The notes under the pieces: generated by a model
What the model was told of the DNA's origin: nothing
The model's database searches: none
What the model saw: the letters and a program-made list of their open reading frames with translations, nothing else
Part shown: positions 59,773-64,000 of the stretch, one piece after another
How the letters are laid out: every line of letters begins with the position of its first letter
Numbering within the stretch: position 1 is the first letter of the stretch
DNA from: Brevibacterium zhoupengii
GTDB lineage: Bacteria > Actinomycetota > Actinomycetes > Actinomycetales > Brevibacteriaceae
DNA: 64,000 nucleotides
Direction of reading: 5' to 3'
Assembly (NCBI RefSeq): GCF_021117425.1
Contig: NZ_CP088298.1
Location: forward strand, 868,001-932,000
Made by a program: the position numbers and the translations under genes

Positions 59773-59868
59773 ACACCTCACTTCCTCCGCCGGTGTTTAC
59801 CGGATCAGGTTCGAAGGGTCTGCTTGCGCACTCTCAGCGCCTGTCTCCTGGCGCTCCCCTGTGGTGTT
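59773..59868 (-). promoter_or_regulatory. TPP (thi-box) riboswitch upstream of tenA
   Basis: On the minus strand, CACAGGGGAGC, GCTGAGAGTGCG, then GACCCTTCGAACCTGATC and CCGGTAAACACCGGCGGAGG follow one another in the thi-box order. The outer stem can pair ACACC (about 59868) with GGTGT (about 59773). The 3' side of that stem covers the GAGG ribosome site, so TPP binding would block translation of tenA. Confidence 0.93.
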
Positions 59869-59978
59869 TCGAGCCTAGCATCGGTGTGTCTGCGGGCACT
59901 TCGGACCGGGCGTAGCGAACAGCAAGCCTTCCTGCCTGCTCTATTCACCGTGTCACCGGCGACGCGTAGACTTCGACC

Positions 59979-60341
59979 ATGGCTATCGCAAAGCAGCCCG
60001 TCATCGTCATCGATGCTCCCGACGCCGGTGAACTCGCGGAATTCTATGGAAAACTCCTCGACTGGCAGGTCAGAGTCGATGACGACGGCACCTGGGCAGA
60101 GATCACATCCGAATCCTGGCCCCCGATCTGCTTCCAACAGGTCGAGGATTATCACGCACCCAGCTGGCCGGGGCAGTCCCACCCGCAGCAGATGCACATC
60201 GACGTCGTCGTCGATGACCTTGATGTCTCCGAGACCGCCGTGGTCGAACTCGGTGCAGGGAAGGCTGTCGACCAGCCGGGTGAGACCTTCCGCGTCTTCC
60301 TCGATCCAGCAGGTCACCCGTTCTGCCTCGTCCTGAACTGA
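59979..60341 (+). CDS. VOC/glyoxalase-fold protein
   Basis: The 120-residue protein has the vicinal-oxygen-chelate pattern of a single fold: PVIVIDAPDAGELAEFYGKLLDW at the start, MHIDVVVDDLD in the middle and FRVFLDPAGHPFCLVL at the end. Small actinobacterial VOC proteins of this type have no assigned reaction. TAGACT lies 6 bases before the ATG, so the transcript is probably leaderless. It diverges from tenA. Confidence 0.85.
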   Translation: MAIAKQPVIVIDAPDAGELAEFYGKLLDWQVRVDDDGTWAEITSESWPPICFQQVEDYHAPSWPGQSHPQQMHIDVVVDDLDVSETAVVELGAGKAVDQPGETFRVFLDPAGHPFCLVLN

Positions 60342-60387
60342 CGTTCTCACCAGCAGCCACGAGCTGAGTCGAGACTAGAGTGATCAC

Positions 60388-60903
60388 ATGCGCGTGATCA
60401 CCTCTTTCGACGACCTCGATCCGGTTCCGTGGGCCAATGGGGCAGGGGAGACGACTGAGCTCGTCTCACTCATCAAGTCCCAGAAACTGACCCCGGATCT
60501 TCGACGCTGGCGCCTGAGCATCGCGCGACTGGACCGTGAGGCCGAGTTCTCGCCGCTGCCGGGCTTGGCGCGCACCTTCCTTCCCATAGGCGCCGAGGTG
60601 ACCCTTGAAATAGACGGACAGATGCACTCGGTGACGCCGGCAGCACCGGTGAGATTCCGTGGGGCGCAGAACGTCTCCCTCGTCGGATTGGACGAGCCGT
60701 GCTTCGCGCTCAATCTCATGGTCGAGACAGTTGGCCGAGCCGGCTCGGAACAAAATGCCCTACAGGTGTCGACGCAATTCACCGGTTCAGGGCTATTCGC
60801 AGTCACCTTGGAACCGGGCCCCGGATACCCGAGATTCCAGCTGCTGGAACTCGAGACGATGGACGTGTTTCCGGACCACCTCGGCGTGGCCATTCTGCAC
60901 TGA
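60388..60903 (+). CDS. HutD/Ves family protein
   Basis: The 171-residue protein has a cupin-like HutD/Ves fold with PVPWANGAGETTEL near the start and RRWRLSIARLDREAEFSPLPGLARTFLPIGAEVTLEIDG. Family members accompany histidine use genes or lie alone, with an unclear role. No hut genes are near. TAGAGT lies 6 bases before the ATG, again a leaderless layout. A small GGTGTC/GACACC hairpin follows (60911-60925). Confidence 0.87.
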   Translation: MRVITSFDDLDPVPWANGAGETTELVSLIKSQKLTPDLRRWRLSIARLDREAEFSPLPGLARTFLPIGAEVTLEIDGQMHSVTPAAPVRFRGAQNVSLVGLDEPCFALNLMVETVGRAGSEQNALQVSTQFTGSGLFAVTLEPGPGYPRFQLLELETMDVFPDHLGVAILH

Positions 60904-61116
60904 GAAATAAGGTGTCGCAGACACCGATTCCGGACCTGCGAATATCCTGCAAAGCGCCTGTCCCGTGCGTCACACAGGTCGGTATCATCGCAGGTCAGCG
61001 ACCATAGAGTTGCCGTCTTCTCACAGTGTTGTCCCAGCCTTCGTAGGGAAGGGTCAGGAACCCCGAAAACAGCCAGCCGATACTGGACTCAGAGGCCAGT
61101 CATCGGAGGTAATTTG

Positions 61117-62460
61117 GTGTCGAATCAGCATGAGTCAGGCAGACCGAATGAGCAAGAAGGCACAGCAGCCGCGCAGGCGTCTCAGACCCTGCCTCTGATC
61201 ACCGAAGAACTCGCCGCCGCACACGCCAGAAGCACCCAGTCGTCACCGACGGCGCCCTCACAGGTGACCACGCCCGTGATGCCGCCGAATCCGATCCGAC
61301 GCGAAGAAGCGCCGGTGTCGGCAGCGTCAACGGGGTCGCCTACGTCAGCAGAGTTGCCGGCGTCGGCGACTCGGATGATGCAGGAGAGCACCACAGCCGT
61401 CGACGAACCGCCTGCCAAGGACGAGGTCCTTGAGAAGAAGGAGAAGAGCGAGAACAGGGTCTCCGCGACTCAGCTCCTCGCCGGCGCTGCCGCCGCGGCC
61501 ACCTCCTCGGTGATCGGCGGACAGCTGGGTGTCGCCGGAACGGTCGTCGGCGCAGGCGTTGCCAGTATCATCACCGGCCTCGCGGTGACTCTCTATACGA
61601 GCAGCCTCGACAAGGGCAAAGAGAAGATCAAAGAAGTCGGCACGAAGTTCGCTCCTGCCGTCAAAGCAAAGTCACACGGCACCAAGACGCAGCGAGCGAC
61701 CGCGGTCGCAGAGACCCAGGCGGGCCCATCACCGAATGCCACCAGCACGTTCGGGAACCTGAGTGACCCGGAAGCCGGAGATGCGAGCGCCGACACCAAA
61801 GACGAGGAACCGAAATCGTGGTGGCAGAAGCTGCGCCGCAAACGAGTGCTCTACCCGGTGACCATCGGGGTGGCGACCTTCGGAATCGGACTGGGGGCCG
61901 TGGTCATGGCCGAATCATTCACCGAGGCCGACATCTCGCCCGGAACCTCACAGATCTCACGGTCCGTATCCGGAGACTCCAATACCGGGGACGAAACCGG
62001 CACCTCACAGGACAGCGGAGCCGACTCCGAATCCGGTGCAGACGGGGCGGCGAGCCAGCCCCATCAGAATTCGAACCCGGGCAGCACCAACGACGGTTCG
62101 ACCACGAGCCAGGGACAGTCCACCTCGGCGAACGAGGGCAGCTCCACCACCTCCTCGGCGTCCGATCAGGCCTCCGATCAGACAGGGACCGACCAGGGCA
62201 CCGAATCCACCTCCTCCACGGCCACCGGCGACGAGAGCAGCGGAGCAGGAAGCGATTCGAGCTCATCCAACACCGGGGCAGATACCTCCGGCGGCTCGGC
62301 AGGCTCCTCTGACTCAGGCGCCAGCTCCGGTTCCCAGGATGGAGCGGGAAGCTCCGGATCCGGCAGCGCAGGATCGAGTGGTTCTGGATCGAGCGGTGCG
62401 GGAAGTGGGTCCGCATCGGGCTCGGCCGGAAGTGGAAGCGGCGCGACGGCCGAAGGCTGA
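61117..62460 (+). CDS. Ser/Gly-rich membrane protein with two hydrophobic segments
   Basis: The 447-residue protein starts at GTG 61117, seven bases after GGAGG. Residues 1-115 are polar and Ala/Ser/Pro-rich; 120-162 is a long Gly/Ala hydrophobic stretch (glycine-zipper-like); a basic/acidic loop follows; one membrane helix lies at about 246-270; the last 170 residues are almost only Ser, Gly, Ala, Thr, Asp. Such a tail, on the outside by charge rule, may reach through the wall. I recognise no family. It lies before the catalase gene in the same direction, with its own probable -10 TAGAGT at 61005-61010. Confidence 0.78.
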   Translation: MSNQHESGRPNEQEGTAAAQASQTLPLITEELAAAHARSTQSSPTAPSQVTTPVMPPNPIRREEAPVSAASTGSPTSAELPASATRMMQESTTAVDEPPAKDEVLEKKEKSENRVSATQLLAGAAAAATSSVIGGQLGVAGTVVGAGVASIITGLAVTLYTSSLDKGKEKIKEVGTKFAPAVKAKSHGTKTQRATAVAETQAGPSPNATSTFGNLSDPEAGDASADTKDEEPKSWWQKLRRKRVLYPVTIGVATFGIGLGAVVMAESFTEADISPGTSQISRSVSGDSNTGDETGTSQDSGADSESGADGAASQPHQNSNPGSTNDGSTTSQGQSTSANEGSSTTSSASDQASDQTGTDQGTESTSSTATGDESSGAGSDSSSSNTGADTSGGSAGSSDSGASSGSQDGAGSSGSGSAGSSGSGSSGAGSGSASGSAGSGSGATAEG

Positions 62461-62687
62461 GGACCAGGAATACTTCCAGGGGCCGTCTTGGTTGAACCAG
62501 AGAGGGAACCTGGATAGTGTGAAAATTGGCTGCGACAGTCTTCTGCACGTTGCCAGGAACTCGATATCAGGGGAGTCACGGTTGACCCTTCGCTTCAGCA
62601 CATGTTGAGGCGTTCTGCTCGTCCTATGATGGATGTAGTGGGCCGGGAAGATGGCTCCCTGTCGCTCAATCGGTTGAAGGAGAAGCT

Positions 62688-64000
62688 ATGACAAAACACG
62701 CTGATCATGAACATCCAGGATTCGATGGCACGAAGCCCTCGACGACCGAATCGGGTGCCACTCGAGAGTCCGACGCGCATTCGCTGAGCGTCGGAGCCGA
62801 TGGTCCTCTCCTTCTCCACGACGTCGCACTCGTCGAGAAACTGGCGCGGTTCGACCGCGAACGCGTTCCCGAGCGCAGCCCCCATGCGAAGGGCTCCGGT
62901 GCCTTCGGTGAACTCGAGATCACCGCAGACGTCTCCAAGTACACTCGGGCGAAGTTCCTGCAGCAGGGCACGAAGACCCCGATGCTGGCACGGTTCTCCA
63001 CGGTCGCCGGTGAGCTCGGTTCGCCCGACTCCTGGCGCGATGTGCGTGGATTCGCACTCAAGTTCTACACCGAAGACGGCAACTTCGACATGGTGGGAAA
63101 CAACACCCCTGTCTTCTTCGTCCGCGATCCGATGAAGTTCCCCGACTTCATCCACTCCCAGAAGCGCACACCCGATTCGGGACTGCGCAGCAACAACATG
63201 CAGTGGGACTTCTGGTCGCTCTCGCCTGAATCGGCACACCAGGTCACCTACCTCATGGGACCGCGTGGTCTGCCCAAGACCTGGCGGAACATGAACGGCT
63301 ACTCCTCGCACACCTACATGTGGGCCAACGAAGCCGGAGAACGGTTCTGGGTTCAGTACCACTTCCACACCGACCAAGGCGTGGAGAACATGAGCAACGA
63401 AGAAGCCGGCAAGCTCGCCGGTGAGGACGCGGACATCCATCGCCGCGATCTGTTCGATGCGATCGAGCGCGGCGACTACCCGTCCTGGACCGTCAGCGTC
63501 CAGATCATGCCCTACGAAGAGGCCAAGACCTACCGCTTCAACCCCTTCGACCTCACCAAGACCTGGTCGAAGAAGGACTACCCGCTCATGGAGATCGGCA
63601 AGTTCACGCTCAACAAGAACCCGTCGAACCACTTCGCCCAGATCGAGCAGGCTGCATTCAGCCCCTCGAACACCGTGCCGGGCACCGGAATCTCGCCCGA
63701 CAAGATGCTCATGGGCCGTGTCTTCTCCTACCCGGACGCGCAGCGCAACCGCATCGGCACGAACTTCAACCAGCTGCCGGTCAACGCTCCCGTCACGAAG
63801 AACAATTCCTATGACAAGGAAGGTCAGATGGAGTACCACCATTCAGGTGATGCTCCCGTCTACGCCCCCAACTCCTACGGCCGGTCATACCAGGCCGAGG
63901 AGACCCAGGTCGAAGCGCGGTGGGAATCCGATGGTGAGCTGGTCCGCAGCGCCGCCACTCTGCACGCAGAGGACGACGACTTCGGTCAGGCACACACACT
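62688..64000 (+). CDS. katA: Monofunctional heme catalase, C-terminal part outside the window
   Basis: The first 437 residues of a small-subunit (clade 3-type) catalase are present. It breaks down hydrogen peroxide in the cytoplasm. The distal His66 ([13 protein letters not shown]), Asn in [11 protein letters not shown] (about 138-139) and proximal Tyr348 in [14 protein letters not shown] are all seen. GAAGGAG precedes the ATG. TATGAT at 62625-62630 is a candidate -10 box. Only the last part is missing. Confidence 0.96.
   Translation, partial: MTKHADHEHPGFDGTKPSTTESGATRESDAHSLSVGADGPLLLHDVALVEKLARFDRERVPERSPHAKGSGAFGELEITADVSKYTRAKFLQQGTKTPMLARFSTVAGELGSPDSWRDVRGFALKFYTEDGNFDMVGNNTPVFFVRDPMKFPDFIHSQKRTPDSGLRSNNMQWDFWSLSPESAHQVTYLMGPRGLPKTWRNMNGYSSHTYMWANEAGERFWVQYHFHTDQGVENMSNEEAGKLAGEDADIHRRDLFDAIERGDYPSWTVSVQIMPYEEAKTYRFNPFDLTKTWSKKDYPLMEIGKFTLNKNPSNHFAQIEQAAFSPSNTVPGTGISPDKMLMGRVFSYPDAQRNRIGTNFNQLPVNAPVTKNNSYDKEGQMEYHHSGDAPVYAPNSYGRSYQAEETQVEARWESDGELVRSAATLHAEDDDFGQAHT

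Noticed and set aside
62595..63842. A 415-codon open frame on the minus strand
   Set aside because: It is antisense to the catalase, whose catalytic His, Asn and Tyr are all in the plus frame.

Overview
This window comes from a high-GC Gram-positive bacterium of the Actinomycetota, most likely a Brevibacterium or close relative. That is inferred from the 16S/23S text, the 23S insertion typical of actinobacteria, a 16S-23S spacer without tRNA genes, and a purine-gene order that matches other actinobacteria (sterol-carrier-like protein, purF, purM, DUF3073). Most genes are GC rich. Many start on their own transcription start point, with a -10 box 6-8 bases before the start codon and no leader.

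Layout. 1-2476: N-terminal part of purL, trhO (tRNA hydroxylase) and an SDR epimerase. 2587-8407: a complete rRNA operon (promoter, leader, 16S, 23S, 5S, terminator). 8463-14620: a frameshifted DoxX-like pseudogene, a hypothetical protein and a heterodimeric ABC exporter. 15016-18833: two related secreted proteins with a repeated two-cysteine module, one carrying a sortase signal, on either side of a peptidoglycan-binding-domain protein. 18960-19951: purQ and purS. 20098-29066: a minus-strand putrescine/polyamine uptake and oxidation operon (aldehyde dehydrogenase, amidohydrolase, PotA-D-B-C, FAD oxidase). 29451-39930: a purD-purC fusion, a divergent asparaginase/SCP/aldehyde dehydrogenase/exporter operon, a universal stress protein, purF and purM. 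40203-47211: DUF3073, hypotheticals, an HTTM membrane protein, LysR with a divergent EamA exporter, an AraC-GyrI regulator and an aminotransferase.

47268-54112 is a compact, lower-GC operon unlike its surroundings: an FrlB/FraB-type sugar-phosphate deglycase, a PfkB-type kinase, a polar-amino-acid-type ABC transporter (binding lipoprotein, permease, ATPase), an ornithine cyclodeaminase-family protein and a LacI repressor. Two mirror-image 16-bp operators bracket the promoter. The best reading is import, phosphorylation and cleavage of a sugar-amino acid conjugate (an Amadori compound), with the released amino acid handled by the cyclodeaminase-like enzyme. This is the strongest candidate for an undescribed system here.

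54352-64000: an EamA transporter, a CrtI-like oxidoreductase, a small membrane protein, a uridine-kinase-like gene broken by an in-frame stop, an ATP-grasp ligase, a TenA protein lacking the active-site cysteine under a TPP riboswitch, a VOC protein, a HutD/Ves-family protein, a Ser/Gly-rich membrane protein and the start of a catalase that runs off the window. No tRNA gene, CRISPR array, integrase or insertion sequence was recognised.
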